Shown one piece after another: positions 17,959 to 26,083 of a stretch of 64,000 bases of DNA. Source of the DNA: Cytobacillus kochii (GTDB lineage: Bacteria > Bacillota > Bacilli > Bacillales > Cytobacillaceae); assembly GCF_020171845.1 (NCBI RefSeq), contig NZ_JAIVAM010000016.1, forward strand, positions 59,395 to 123,394. Reading direction: 5' to 3'. The translations under genes and the position numbers were made by a program. The notes beneath the pieces were generated by a model that was not told the DNA's origin, did not search any database, and worked only from the letters and a program-made list of their open reading frames with translations. The first letter of the stretch is position 1; the number at the start of each line of letters is the position of its first letter.

Positions 17959-19008
17959 TTAATAATTCATGATTTTGGATAGATATTCTGCATCTCGATC
18001 TACACCGCAAACAAGAGCTGAACCACGATGATATTGCCAGGGTAACCCGATAAAATAAAGCCCTTTTATGCAGCTAACACCTCGTTGCTGAACAGGTTGA
18101 CCATTATCAGAGATTGCACCCTCAATGTCAATCCATTTAAAAGAAGGAATGAAACCTGTCGCCCATATTATATTGTTAACTTGTTCTCTACTTTCGTCTT
18201 CAAAAATAACTTCAGTTCCATTTACCTGACTAACTAGAACTTTCTGAATTATATTTCCGTCAACGATGAACTCTTTTATTTCTTTTCCAAAGATAGGATC
18301 ATTCTGATTCTGGAACCACTTACCTCGTTTAGTATCAATTCCAGCGTATAACAGTTTAAACTTCTCTAACCAATAAAAGATACTTTTACCCATTACCCTC
18401 AATGGTAGAAATTTCATTTTATGGGAAACTGCAAATAATACTTCTCTGTATTTAGCTAACTCTACAGCAATCTGCGCTCCCGAATTCCCTCCTCCTACAA
18501 CTAAAACTTTTCCTTCCTGTAGTTGGCTAGGTTCTATGTACTTTGATGAGTGTAGATGCAGTACATTACTATTAAAATTACTAATTATAGGAGGTATAAA
18601 TGGTTCTTGAAACGCACCAGATGCAATAACTAATTGCTTAGCGATTAATGATCTTTTACTATCTGCCGTAAAAATATGAAAATGATTTAATTCCTTTACA
18701 ACTTTAATTACCTTTACTCCTAGTTTATGGGGTAAATCAAAGTGGGAAACATAAGACTCTAAATAATCTGCCATCTCATCTTTTGTTGGATAGCTTTCAG
18801 GGTTTCCTTTCATCATTAACCCTGAAAGAGAACTATACTTTTTGGGAGTAAATAATACCAAGGATTTATACCTGAACCTCCAGGAATCTCCAATGCGAGA
18901 GGAAGCATCAAGCATAATGTGCTTAATGTTTTTATGCTTCAATTTATGACTCATTACTATACCAGATTGGCCAGCACCAATTATAATTACATCATATAAT
19001 TTATCCAA
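17959..19008 (-). CDS. CzcO-like flavin monooxygenase family protein (copy 2, on the transposon)
   Basis: This is a paralogue of the protein at 12106, of nearly the same size (349 residues). It shares GAGQSGIVMS, GDSWRFRYKSL, GGGNSGAQIAVELA, NIIWATGF and GLYFIGLPWQYHRGSAL. FAD and NAD(P)H binding is clear; the substrate is unknown. It lies downstream of cadC-cadA on the same strand, beyond a terminator, so it is probably expressed by readthrough from the metal-induced promoter. A role in metal stress fits both copies' positions but is inference. The start is TTG behind AGGGGGATGAG. Confidence 0.88.
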   Translation of the reverse strand: MDKLYDVIIIGAGQSGIVMSHKLKHKNIKHIMLDASSRIGDSWRFRYKSLVLFTPKKYSSLSGLMMKGNPESYPTKDEMADYLESYVSHFDLPHKLGVKVIKVVKELNHFHIFTADSKRSLIAKQLVIASGAFQEPFIPPIISNFNSNVLHLHSSKYIEPSQLQEGKVLVVGGGNSGAQIAVELAKYREVLFAVSHKMKFLPLRVMGKSIFYWLEKFKLLYAGIDTKRGKWFQNQNDPIFGKEIKEFIVDGNIIQKVLVSQVNGTEVIFEDESREQVNNIIWATGFIPSFKWIDIEGAISDNGQPVQQRGVSCIKGLYFIGLPWQYHRGSALVCGVDRDAEYLSKIMNY

Positions 19009-19073
19009 AGCTCATCCCCCTAAATGTCTTTTTCTAGTCTTTGCAACTATATAAACACTTTCCGTTTTCTATA

Positions 19074-19111
19074 AAAATAGGGCCTCCCAGAGAAACGGAA
19101 GCCCTATTTTC
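19074..19111 (-). terminator. Terminator after cadA
   Basis: AAAATAGGGCCTCC (19074-19087) pairs with GGAAGCCCTATTTT (19097-19110) with one mismatch, in the gap between cadA and the flavoprotein gene. On the minus strand it ends in a T-rich run. Confidence 0.8.
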
Positions 19112-19112
19112 T

Positions 19113-21281
19113 TTATTCTTTTACTCGCATTAATCTTAAGCTATTTAAAGCAACCAACAAGGTAGCACCCATATCAGAAAGGATGGCAATCCATAGTGTT
19201 AACCAACCTGGGATTACTAATAATAGCGCAATAAATTTAATTGAGATAGCAAAAGCAATGTTGACTTTAATGATATTAAGTGCCTTACGACTTAGTTTTA
19301 CTGTGAATGGAAGTTTCTTTAAATCGTCACCCATTAGCGCAACATCGGCGGTTTCTAACGCTGTATCTGTACCAGCTCCTCCCATTGCAATTCCTACAGT
19401 AGAAGCAGCTAGGGCTGGGGCATCATTGACCCCATCACCAACCATGGCGACATTCCCGTAATCTGATCTTAATCGTTTAATATAATCTAATTTATCCTGT
19501 GGCATTAATTCTGCTTGAATATCTGAAACGCCCACATGTTCACCTATTGCATTCGCAGTTCCTTGGTTATCACCAGTTAGCATAATTGTTTTTTTGATAC
19601 CAAGTTGGTGTAATTTATGAATAACATCCTTACTTGATTCACGTACTTCATCAGCCACTGCAATAACAGCGAGTATTTCCTTTTCTGTTCCAACCACCAT
19701 AGCTGTTTTTCCTTGGTTTTGTAATGTTGAAACATTTCCCTCTATTTGTTGATCAAATATATGGGTCGATAATTCTTTAAATAGTTTTGGGCTACCAATA
19801 TAATAAGTAATCCCATTTACAATACCTTTAATCCCTTTACCTGTAATAGAAGAAAAGTCCTCTACTATTACTTTTGAATAATTAACATTTTCTTCTTCAG
19901 CCTTTTTCATAATCGCAGATGCAAGAGGATGTTGGGAACGATATTCCAATGCGGTAATAATAGATAAAAGCTCATTTTTATTTAATTGCTTATTCAACAC
20001 ATTATAATCAGTTACAGCTGGTCTACCTTTTGTTAATGTACCAGTTTTATCGAAGGCTATTGCCTTCAAGGCACCTATTTCTTCTAGATAGATTCCACCT
20101 TTTACAAGTACCCCTTTTTTCGCTGCATTACCAATAGCAGAAACTATTGAAATTGGAGTTGAAATAACCAGTGCACAAGGACAACCAACAACAAGAACAG
20201 CTAAACCTTGATAAACCCAAGTCTCCCAACTACCATCAAAGAACAACGGTGGAATTACTGCAACTAGACCTGCTATAACCATAATAATCGGTGTATAGTA
20301 CTTGGCAAATTTATCGACAAATGCTTGCGAGGGGGCACGTTCCCCTTGAGCTTCCTCTACAAGATGAATAATTTTAGAAATAGTTGTATCTTCGATAAGC
20401 TTAGTTATTTTTACCTCAAGTAACCCTTCTTCATTTAAAGTCCCTGCAAATACCTCATCATCAACGTTTTTCTCAACAGGAACTGATTCTCCTGTGATTG
20501 CTGCTTGGTTAACTGCAGAATATCCATTTACAACAACACCATCCATGGCGATCTTTTGACCTGGTTTGACAATCATAATATCACCAACAATAATATCATC
20601 AACGTGGATCATTATTTCTTGTCCATTCCTTCTAACAAGTGCTTCTTTAGGAGCGATATCCATTAATGAACGAATAGATTGTCTGGCTCTATCCATAGAG
20701 AATCGTTCAAGCTCTTCACTAATTGCAAAGAGTATAACAACGACAGCAACTTCTCCCCACTCACCAATAATGGCACCACCAATAACAGCCACTGTCATAA
20801 GGGTTTTCATATCAAATTCAAATCGTAAGAGATTTTGAAAGCCGACCTTAAAAAGGGATAAGCCACCAATCATCATGGAAGCGAGAAATAGCAATGTAGT
20901 AACAATGTTTTCTTCCCCGTTTACGAAGTAAGAAAGGTAACCAAAAGCAAGGAATACTGCAGAAGTAAGTAGTGTACTATGCTTTTTGTAAAAAGGTACT
21001 TTTTCTTCTTTTTTCTCCTCTCGATTAGCTTCTTTTGGGGTATGCCGGGTAGATTTCTCTGGCTCGACTTTAAGATTTTCAAAAGCACCTGCTTTTTCTA
21101 ATGCTTCTATTGAAGCATCACCATAAACAGAAATCTTAGATGCTCCAAAGTTTACCTTCGCATCCTGAACACCTGGTATGTTCTTTACATTTTTCTCAAA
21201 CTTTCCTGCACAGTTTGCACAAGTAAATCCTTCAACACGATATACATTTTTATCCTCAAGTGTTTTTGCTTCGTCACTCAT
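19113..21281 (-). CDS. cadA: Cadmium/zinc/lead-exporting P1B-type ATPase
   Basis: This is a metal-translocating ATPase of about 722 residues in the cytoplasmic membrane. An N-terminal HMA domain carries [13 protein letters not shown] charged linker, eight helices, the actuator motif [11 protein letters not shown], the ion site [11 protein letters not shown], the phosphorylation site DKTGTLTKG and the hinge [13 protein letters not shown] follow in order. The CPC motif and the ending [18 protein letters not shown] mark the Zn/Cd/Pb group. I start it at ATG 21281 behind AAGGAGG rather than at 21314; this gives an 8-base overlap with cadC (ATGAGTGA), so the two are coupled. Confidence 0.95.
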   Translation of the reverse strand: MSDEAKTLEDKNVYRVEGFTCANCAGKFEKNVKNIPGVQDAKVNFGASKISVYGDASIEALEKAGAFENLKVEPEKSTRHTPKEANREEKKEEKVPFYKKHSTLLTSAVFLAFGYLSYFVNGEENIVTTLLFLASMMIGGLSLFKVGFQNLLRFEFDMKTLMTVAVIGGAIIGEWGEVAVVVILFAISEELERFSMDRARQSIRSLMDIAPKEALVRRNGQEIMIHVDDIIVGDIMIVKPGQKIAMDGVVVNGYSAVNQAAITGESVPVEKNVDDEVFAGTLNEEGLLEVKITKLIEDTTISKIIHLVEEAQGERAPSQAFVDKFAKYYTPIIMVIAGLVAVIPPLFFDGSWETWVYQGLAVLVVGCPCALVISTPISIVSAIGNAAKKGVLVKGGIYLEEIGALKAIAFDKTGTLTKGRPAVTDYNVLNKQLNKNELLSIITALEYRSQHPLASAIMKKAEEENVNYSKVIVEDFSSITGKGIKGIVNGITYYIGSPKLFKELSTHIFDQQIEGNVSTLQNQGKTAMVVGTEKEILAVIAVADEVRESSKDVIHKLHQLGIKKTIMLTGDNQGTANAIGEHVGVSDIQAELMPQDKLDYIKRLRSDYGNVAMVGDGVNDAPALAASTVGIAMGGAGTDTALETADVALMGDDLKKLPFTVKLSRKALNIIKVNIAFAISIKFIALLLVIPGWLTLWIAILSDMGATLLVALNSLRLMRVKE

Positions 21282-21657
21282 CTTTTGATACCTCCTTATG
21301 ATGAAGATAGGCAAATTGGATAAGTTGCTTTACATGCTCATCATCAAGCGAATAAAAGACCAGCTTCCCTTTTTTCTGATGTTTTGCCAAGCCAATATTT
21401 TTAAGCAACCTTAAATGATGTGATGCTGTAGCAGTAGAAGAACCAATAATATTTGCAACATCACAAACACATAGCTCCTCCTCAATAGTTAAAGCATAGG
21501 CGATTTTTATTCGAGTAGAATCAGATAATGCTTTAAATAACAATTCCAACCCATTGACATCCTCTATCACATTTTGCACTTTATTTACTTTTTCTTCGTC
21601 AAAACAAAAAGTTTCACATGTGTCATGGCTTAAAACCTTCTTAATTTTTTGACTCAT
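21274..21657 (-). CDS. cadC: CadC metal-responsive repressor (ArsR family)
   Basis: This is a winged-helix repressor of 127 residues. Cd/Pb-sensing cysteines of the CadC type are present: an N-terminal pair in [11 protein letters not shown] and a pair in [13 protein letters not shown]. The recognition helix is [17 protein letters not shown]. The C-terminal helix [15 protein letters not shown] may keep a zinc site. It is transcribed with cadA. A promoter with TTGACA and TAAACT and a palindromic operator lie just upstream, so it should repress its own operon and be released by Cd, Pb or Zn. Confidence 0.95.
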   Translation of the reverse strand: MSQKIKKVLSHDTCETFCFDEEKVNKVQNVIEDVNGLELLFKALSDSTRIKIAYALTIEEELCVCDVANIIGSSTATASHHLRLLKNIGLAKHQKKGKLVFYSLDDEHVKQLIQFAYLHHKEVSKDE

Positions 21658-21670
21658 TTCCTCACCTCAT

Positions 21671-21686
21671 TCAAATGGTCATTTGA
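21671..21686. promoter_or_regulatory. CadC-type operator in the cadC leader
   Basis: TCAAAT-GGTC-ATTTGA is a perfect 6-4-6 palindrome. It lies 14 bases before the cadC start and downstream of the -10 box, so a bound repressor would block elongation or initiation. It resembles the TCAAATA/TTTGA pattern of known cad operators. Confidence 0.7.
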
Positions 21687-21699
21687 TTGTTATGTTGTT

Positions 21700-21729
21700 A
21701 GTTTATGTTACCACTAATAAAATGTCAAA
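21700..21729 (-). promoter_or_regulatory. Promoter of cadC-cadA
   Basis: On the minus strand TTGACA (21729-21724) and TAAACT (21705-21700) are spaced by 17-18 bases, a good sigma-A match. It lies between the two palindromic operators. Confidence 0.65.
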
Positions 21730-21732
21730 GAA

Positions 21733-21758
21733 AATATTCAAATACTCATTTGAATATT
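21733..21758. promoter_or_regulatory. CadC-type operator over the copC promoter
   Basis: AATATTCAAAT (21733-21743) and ATTTGAATATT (21748-21758) form a perfect 11-bp inverted repeat around a four-base centre. Its right arm covers the probable -35 box of the divergent copC-like gene. The core matches the operator at 21671, so one regulator could control both cad and cop transcription. Confidence 0.65.
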
Positions 21759-21777
21759 TATTTTCTTTTGTTAAAAT
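21750..21777 (+). promoter_or_regulatory. Probable promoter of the copC-copD genes
   Basis: TTGAAT (21750-21755) and TAAAAT (21772-21777) are separated by 16 bases, 29 bases before the copC start. The -35 box is inside the CadC-type palindrome. Confidence 0.5.
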
Positions 21778-21805
21778 TAAATTGAAAATTCATTGGAGGT
21801 TTGTC

Positions 21806-22348
21806 ATGATAAAAAAATCACTTGTTTTTATTATTATTTTTTTCATTTTTTTTACTAATAACACTTTTGCTCATACTGGAATAAAAAGCTCATCTCCAGA
21901 AAATGGAGAAACTATTGTTGATGAAATACAAGAAATTAAGCTGAAGTTTGATACAAAAGTTGAACAAAACAGTACCTTCACTCTAAAAACTAAAGGTGGA
22001 GATCCTATATCAATTAGGAATATTAATTTAGATGAAGAGATTATGGAAGGGACCTTAGATGAACCTCTTAATAATGGGGATTATGAATTGGATTGGAGTA
22101 TAATCGGTGTGGACGGTCACCCTATAGAAGGCACTCTTTCTTTTTCAGTCAAAGTGCCAAACACTAATGAATCTGCCGATGAACAAAGTGAAAATAAGGA
22201 AGTAGATTCAAATTCATTGAATGTTGATGAACTAGATAAAGAATCTGAACCAAAAATGAGTATTAATTTTATAATACCCATCATTATTGGATTTTTGTTT
22301 TTGATTGTAATTGGAACGTTCGTTTGGCTTTTGAGGAGGAAAAAATAA
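21806..22348 (+). CDS. CopC-domain protein, membrane-anchored
   Basis: This protein of 180 residues has a signal peptide, then a CopC copper-binding domain whose mature end begins with the histidine of AHTGIKSSSPENGE and which carries the second conserved histidine in VDGHPIEGTLSF. An acidic linker and a C-terminal membrane helix (about 155-175) follow. Copper-ligating histidines are kept. In Bacillus YcnJ the CopC and CopD parts are fused; here they are two genes three bases apart. The ATG at 21806 follows TTGGAGG; the open frame runs further upstream but without a ribosome site. Role: extracytoplasmic copper handling. Confidence 0.88.
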   Translation: MIKKSLVFIIIFFIFFTNNTFAHTGIKSSSPENGETIVDEIQEIKLKFDTKVEQNSTFTLKTKGGDPISIRNINLDEEIMEGTLDEPLNNGDYELDWSIIGVDGHPIEGTLSFSVKVPNTNESADEQSENKEVDSNSLNVDELDKESEPKMSINFIIPIIIGFLFLIVIGTFVWLLRRKK

Positions 22349-22351
22349 CTA

Positions 22352-23449
22352 ATGTTAATTGCAGGAATCTTTAGTGAGGCTACATTGTATTTGTGCTTCT
22401 CAATTCTTCTTGGAAGCTTTATTTTATATTTAATCCCTACGAGTCTCCGTCCAAAAATTAACGTATCAAAAGGTATTTTAATGGGAGTTACAACAGGGGT
22501 AGCATTTTTATCATTTGTTCCTGTTCTGACTCTAATTTTACACTTGTATGAAGACATTGGTTTCACTCGAACCGTCCGATCTGTATTATTTACCTTTGAG
22601 GTTGGCCAAGCCTGGATATTTATCTACCTTTTTTCAACTTTATTATTTATTTTTATAGTTTGGTTTGATTATAAAAACAACCGATTATATGCCTTTATTG
22701 GAGCATTAAGTAGTTTTATCTTAATCCTTGCTATAGGATGGTCTAGTCATGCCAGTTCATTAGAACCGTTAAAGGGTTTTATAACGCATACAACACACTT
22801 TACAGCTGTTAGTGTTTGGATAGGAATACTATTTGTGGTGAGTTGGTTTTCAAAGAACTATTCCAATTGGCTAGCATTTTTAAGGTGGTATACACCGGTT
22901 GCAATTGTTTGTTTTATAGTAACTATTTTTACTGGTCTTTTTCTTATGATGTTTGTAGTTGAAATTAAAGAGTATCCCAGTTCTTGGATGTTATCTTATG
23001 GGCAAGCTTTATTACTTAAGCATTTGCTGATTATTCCTTTGTTATTATTTGCTGTAATTAACAGTTGGTTCATTAGAAAGCAGTTGAGAATAAATAGCGA
23101 TTTCAACCCAAAACCTTGGGCTAGAGTAGAAAGTATTTTGATTCTCTTAATTTTTTCAGCAACAGCAGCCCTAGGACAACAAGCACCACCTCATGATATT
23201 GTGACTACTTTGAAAAGTGTTGGAGCATCCAAATTATTTACTACTTTATATCAAGGACAATATTATCCAGAAATGACTATTCACCTTGGAATAAATTTAA
23301 CAAGTATATCTCTGATACTTTTTGCTTTAGTGTTCTTAGTATTATTGATTTATTCTTTCGTAAAAAAAGCTCCTGCAGCTACATCCATTATTATGGGCAT
23401 TCTATTTGTCTTATCAGCTTACCTTTCATTGATGTTAAGTATCCGATAA
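22352..23449 (+). CDS. CopD-family copper transport membrane protein
   Basis: This is an integral membrane protein of 365 residues with about eight to nine helices, matching the CopD domain. The family-typical stretches are WSSHASSLEPL, THFTAVSVWIGIL and, near the end, GQQAPPHDI. His residues in these segments are likely copper ligands. It follows the CopC gene by three bases behind AGGAGG and works with it, probably moving copper across the membrane. Whether the pair confers uptake or resistance cannot be told from sequence; the transposon context and operator favour a stress role. Confidence 0.87.
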   Translation: MLIAGIFSEATLYLCFSILLGSFILYLIPTSLRPKINVSKGILMGVTTGVAFLSFVPVLTLILHLYEDIGFTRTVRSVLFTFEVGQAWIFIYLFSTLLFIFIVWFDYKNNRLYAFIGALSSFILILAIGWSSHASSLEPLKGFITHTTHFTAVSVWIGILFVVSWFSKNYSNWLAFLRWYTPVAIVCFIVTIFTGLFLMMFVVEIKEYPSSWMLSYGQALLLKHLLIIPLLLFAVINSWFIRKQLRINSDFNPKPWARVESILILLIFSATAALGQQAPPHDIVTTLKSVGASKLFTTLYQGQYYPEMTIHLGINLTSISLILFALVFLVLLIYSFVKKAPAATSIIMGILFVLSAYLSLMLSIR

Positions 23450-23539
23450 ACTTTTTTAAGTTAACATAAAGAATCCATTTTGAAGAATTATTAATCAAAG
23501 TGGATTCTATTTTAGTTCGTTTGAAGTTGTTAAATGAGT

Positions 23540-23815
23540 TCGATATTTATTAACTATTCTTATTCAACTTTCCACGATTGTTTAAGTGTAATACGTTACA
23601 TACGTTAGTAACGCAAAATGCACCTTAAATTTCTTAATAGGATAGACATTCCCAAAAACCAGTGTTTTTGTAATGTCCCCCCATCGCCCTGTTACCCTTT
23701 GATTTTATTAAGATTAGCAGTTACCAAAAATAATTACCAAAAGTATTATCAAATACCTTTACAATAAGTGCCCCTCTAGTAAAATAAAAATATACAAGTT
23801 TATTGGAGGTTACAA
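23540..23815. other. Candidate resolution (res) region upstream of tnpR
   Basis: This gap, about 366 bases from the copD stop, contains no gene. It has imperfect inverted repeats of the size of resolvase subsites: CGTTAC/GTAACG at 23594-23613 and GACATT/AATGTC at 23645-23677 around an internal AAAAAC/GTTTTT pair. In Tn3-family elements res lies next to tnpR, so this is the expected place. The exact subsites cannot be defined by eye. Confidence 0.4.
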
Positions 23816-24385
23816 ATGATAATTGGTTATGCTCGGGTATCTACTATTGACCAAAATTTAGATCGGCAAATTGGTATGCTTAATGAATATGGTTGTGAAA
23901 AAATAGTTGAGGAGAAATTCACTGGTACAGTTAAAGATAGAAAAGGACTTCACCAACTTTTTGATGTCATCCGGAAAGGCGATACAGTTGTAGTGGAGAG
24001 CATCTCCCGTTTAGGACGTAAAACATTGGATATCCTCAACATTATTCAACAGTTAGAAGAGATGGGGGTGCAATTCATTTCTTTAAAAGAAAATATGGAT
24101 ACAAGAACCTCTACAGGCAAAGCCATGTTCCAAATGATGTGTGTCATTGCAGAATTAGAAAGAAACCTTATTGCTGAGAGAGTAAAGGAAGGACTTGAAG
24201 CAAGTAAAAGGCGTGGGAAAACATTAGGTAGACCCAAGTTGGATAAAGAAAAGCTTGCTGTTGCGCTAAGGATGTATGATAGTGAGGAATATTCCATAAA
24301 GGAGATTGTCTCGGCAACTGGAATATCACAAGGTTCCTTATACAGAGCAGTCAATAGAAGAAAGCTTGAAGAACTAAAAAAATAG
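23816..24385 (+). CDS. tnpR: Serine resolvase of the Tn3-family element
   Basis: This is a 189-residue small serine recombinase. The catalytic serine is Ser9 in GYARVSTIDQN; ESISRLGRKTLDIL and the E-helix text ELERNLIAERVKEGL follow; a C-terminal helix-turn-helix (YSIKEIVSATGISQGSLYRAV) ends it. It resolves cointegrates at res and may repress its own promoter. It has a TTGGAGG box. It is complete and ends just inside the right repeat, separated from tnpA by the resistance genes. Confidence 0.95.
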   Translation: MIIGYARVSTIDQNLDRQIGMLNEYGCEKIVEEKFTGTVKDRKGLHQLFDVIRKGDTVVVESISRLGRKTLDILNIIQQLEEMGVQFISLKENMDTRTSTGKAMFQMMCVIAELERNLIAERVKEGLEASKRRGKTLGRPKLDKEKLAVALRMYDSEEYSIKEIVSATGISQGSLYRAVNRRKLEELKK

Positions 24386-24408
24386 GATTTTATTACTTCT
24401 CCAAAGTT

Positions 24409-24446
24409 ACTTTGCGGTCTACAGCAGGAACCCTGTCACTAGGCCT
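24409..24446 (-). repeat. Right terminal inverted repeat of the Tn3-family element
   Basis: It reads ACTTTGCGGTCT at its inner end and CACTAGGCCT at its outer end, matching the left repeat at 35 of 38 positions. Read outward it gives a TTG at 24412 that opens the frame of the flanking truncated gene, as the left repeat does for the FAAL gene. Confidence 0.9.
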
Positions 24447-25023
24447 AATAATAATATTTATATCGGCATCTTTTATCTTTACTAAAGATAGGTTTTTTAC
24501 GACAAATGGCAATAGCATAGAAGATAAAAAACCGACCTTGATAGGAACTTATAATATTGGGTTAGAATATGTTCGTAAGCTTGATAAAAAGGCTGAACTT
24601 CTGCACATGAACAGTGTTGATGATAAAAAACCGAGTGGAGAAAATGGAGAAAAATCACTCTGGCAACTTCTTTTTGTATTACCTACTAAAGATCAACGGA
24701 TAGGTCTTATGATTAGAGAAGGGGAGGTTGAAGAAGAACCAGTTATATTGGATGGTGCAGAAACAGGTTACCAAATAATTAAAAAAGAAGAAATTAATTT
24801 AAATACTGATGAAGCAGTATCAAGGGCTATAAATGATTTTTCGTTGAATCCTGGAGGGGAGGAGAACTTTCTCTTCAAAGGTTATCATTTTAAATTAATT
24901 AAGGACAATAACGTTTTGTTTTTAACTGTTGTAGGTGAAAAAGATGGTGAACAATTAGAGGTACATTTTGATGCGACAGAAATGAAATATACGGGAAGAA
25001 CAGAACATAAAGGGGGTGAATAA
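24412..25023 (+). CDS. Unknown membrane-anchored protein, 5' end replaced by transposon repeat
   Basis: I do not recognise the family. The first 12 codons (from TTG) are transposon repeat; native sequence resumes with a hydrophobic anchor (LIIIFISASFIF) and then a soluble, acidic domain of about 170 residues without cysteines. It seems to contain a repeated beta-rich unit (IGTYNIGLEYVRKL; VVGEKDGEQLEVHF). The original start is missing, though probably few native residues are lost if the anchor was N-terminal. It lies 45 bases before the 3D-like gene and may share a transcript with it. Confidence 0.6.
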   Translation: MRSTAGTLSLGLIIIFISASFIFTKDRFFTTNGNSIEDKKPTLIGTYNIGLEYVRKLDKKAELLHMNSVDDKKPSGENGEKSLWQLLFVLPTKDQRIGLMIREGEVEEEPVILDGAETGYQIIKKEEINLNTDEAVSRAINDFSLNPGGEENFLFKGYHFKLIKDNNVLFLTVVGEKDGEQLEVHFDATEMKYTGRTEHKGGE

Positions 25024-25067
25024 TAGATAATATTTTTTGAAAATTAAGAAAAAGGGGGAGTGTAAAA

Positions 25068-25505
25068 ATGAAGAAAATTATTTTTGGTGGATTATTAAGT
25101 TTTGTATTACTATTAAGTGCTCCTTTAGGTGAGACATTAGCGGCTACCTATACCAACCAAAATGTAACTGCTTATACTGCCCCATCAGGTAGCAAAACAT
25201 ATCATGGGACAACTCCTACAAAATATCGAACAGCTGCTGTTCATCCTAGAATTTGCGGAAGTCCTAGTTCGGGTACTAGACTTCCATATGGAACAGTAAT
25301 ATACACTAGAGCAGAACTGTTTCTCCCAGGTTTTGTAAATGGATATAAAGATGACTTTTTAGTAGAAGACATGGGGCAAACAAACTGTCAAAGTAATCTT
25401 TCAGCATACTGGTTCGATATTTATTTCGGAGTTAAAAATACAACAAACAATGCGAATGCCGCACAGTTTGGAAAAAAATCAGGAGTTACTTATACTACTC
25501 ATTAA
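25068..25505 (+). CDS. Secreted 3D-domain-like protein
   Basis: This is an exported protein of 145 residues with a signal peptide (cleavage near TLAATY). The rest follows the pattern of the 3D domain of cell-wall-active enzymes: TAYT near the start, TAAVHPR, LPYGTVIYT, VEDMG and WFDIYFG then AAQFGKKSGVTY. Two of the three signature aspartates are kept (EDMG, FDIY); the first is a histidine (AVHP). Two cysteines (CGS, TNCQS) could form a disulfide. It has a strong GGGGGAG box. It may act on peptidoglycan or be a carbohydrate-binding relative. Confidence 0.72.
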   Translation: MKKIIFGGLLSFVLLLSAPLGETLAATYTNQNVTAYTAPSGSKTYHGTTPTKYRTAAVHPRICGSPSSGTRLPYGTVIYTRAELFLPGFVNGYKDDFLVEDMGQTNCQSNLSAYWFDIYFGVKNTTNNANAAQFGKKSGVTYTTH

Positions 25506-25514
25506 TTATATTTT

Positions 25515-25540
25515 AGAAGGGTGGCAGCCCTTCTTTTTTA
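25515..25540 (+). terminator. Terminator after the 3D-like gene
   Basis: AGAAGGG (25515-25521) pairs with CCCTTCT (25528-25534), with a GC-rich loop closing, followed by TTTTTT. It lies just after the stop and also suits the convergent DUF3888 gene. Confidence 0.85.
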
Positions 25541-25553
25541 TTTTATGCACTTT

Positions 25554-25949
25554 TTATAAGTCTTTATGATTAAAATCTAACAATTTCACTCCATTGGGAG
25601 TGACTCTTAATGTTAAGGTTTCTAACCCAAGAGGCGGGTTATGCGCTCCAACGAAAGTTCGGTATTGGACTTTGACGGTAAAATCATATACTCCTTTATT
25701 AACCTCTTTTTCTTCAGGAGTCTCCCCAGGTACATTTCTTTTTATACTAATAATTTTCGCATCAAATAAATCATAGGAACGATCGGTTCCGACTTTTTCA
25801 TTTATAATTTTATAAACATAAGGGTTCAGTAAAGTTAAATAAGAGTCATATAAATTCTCATTATTAATCGAGTTAACATTTGCGCTTCCTACAAGAGGTT
25901 GGGTAAATAAATATATTCCTAAGAGAGCTATTAGAATTTTTGATTTCAT
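25554..25949 (-). CDS. DUF3888 secreted protein
   Basis: This is a 131-residue exported protein with a clear signal peptide (LIALLGIYLFTQPLVGSA). The mature part resembles DUF3888: DSYLTLLNPYVYKIINE, then FDAKIISIKR and a beta-rich end YDFTVKVQYRTFVGAHNPPLG with TLRVTPNGVKLLDF. No enzymatic residues stand out and the family's function is unknown. It has an AAGGAG-type box and stands alone, convergent with the 3D-like gene. Confidence 0.8.
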   Translation of the reverse strand: MKSKILIALLGIYLFTQPLVGSANVNSINNENLYDSYLTLLNPYVYKIINEKVGTDRSYDLFDAKIISIKRNVPGETPEEKEVNKGVYDFTVKVQYRTFVGAHNPPLGLETLTLRVTPNGVKLLDFNHKDL

Positions 25950-26083
25950 TTTATTACTCCTTGTACAACGAAATTAACTACCATAAAATTAACATTCCTA
26001 AATTTTTATATAAATATTCACTTGTATGCCAATTTGGGTATTTTGCAGAAATTCTCTTTTAAAAGGTTTATCTGCAGAACAGT

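Larger units (their letters stand above)
14685..24446. mobile_element. Tn3-family metal-resistance transposon
   Basis: The element is 9,762 bp with 38-bp terminal inverted repeats (14685-14722 and 24409-24446, 35 of 38 bases matching), the length typical of the Tn3 family. tnpA reads inward from the left end and tnpR ends 23 bases before the right repeat. Between them lie a flavoprotein gene, cadA, cadC, copC-like and copD-like genes. The 5-bp flanks differ (CATAT left, AATAA right), so no target duplication is present. Each flank is a different gene cut at its 5' end, which means the original insertion was followed by deletion or recombination. Confidence 0.9.

Noticed and set aside
18300..21300. 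Plus-strand frames across cadA and other minus-strand genes
   Set aside because: They are antisense shadows without ribosome sites and with Ser/Ile-rich composition.
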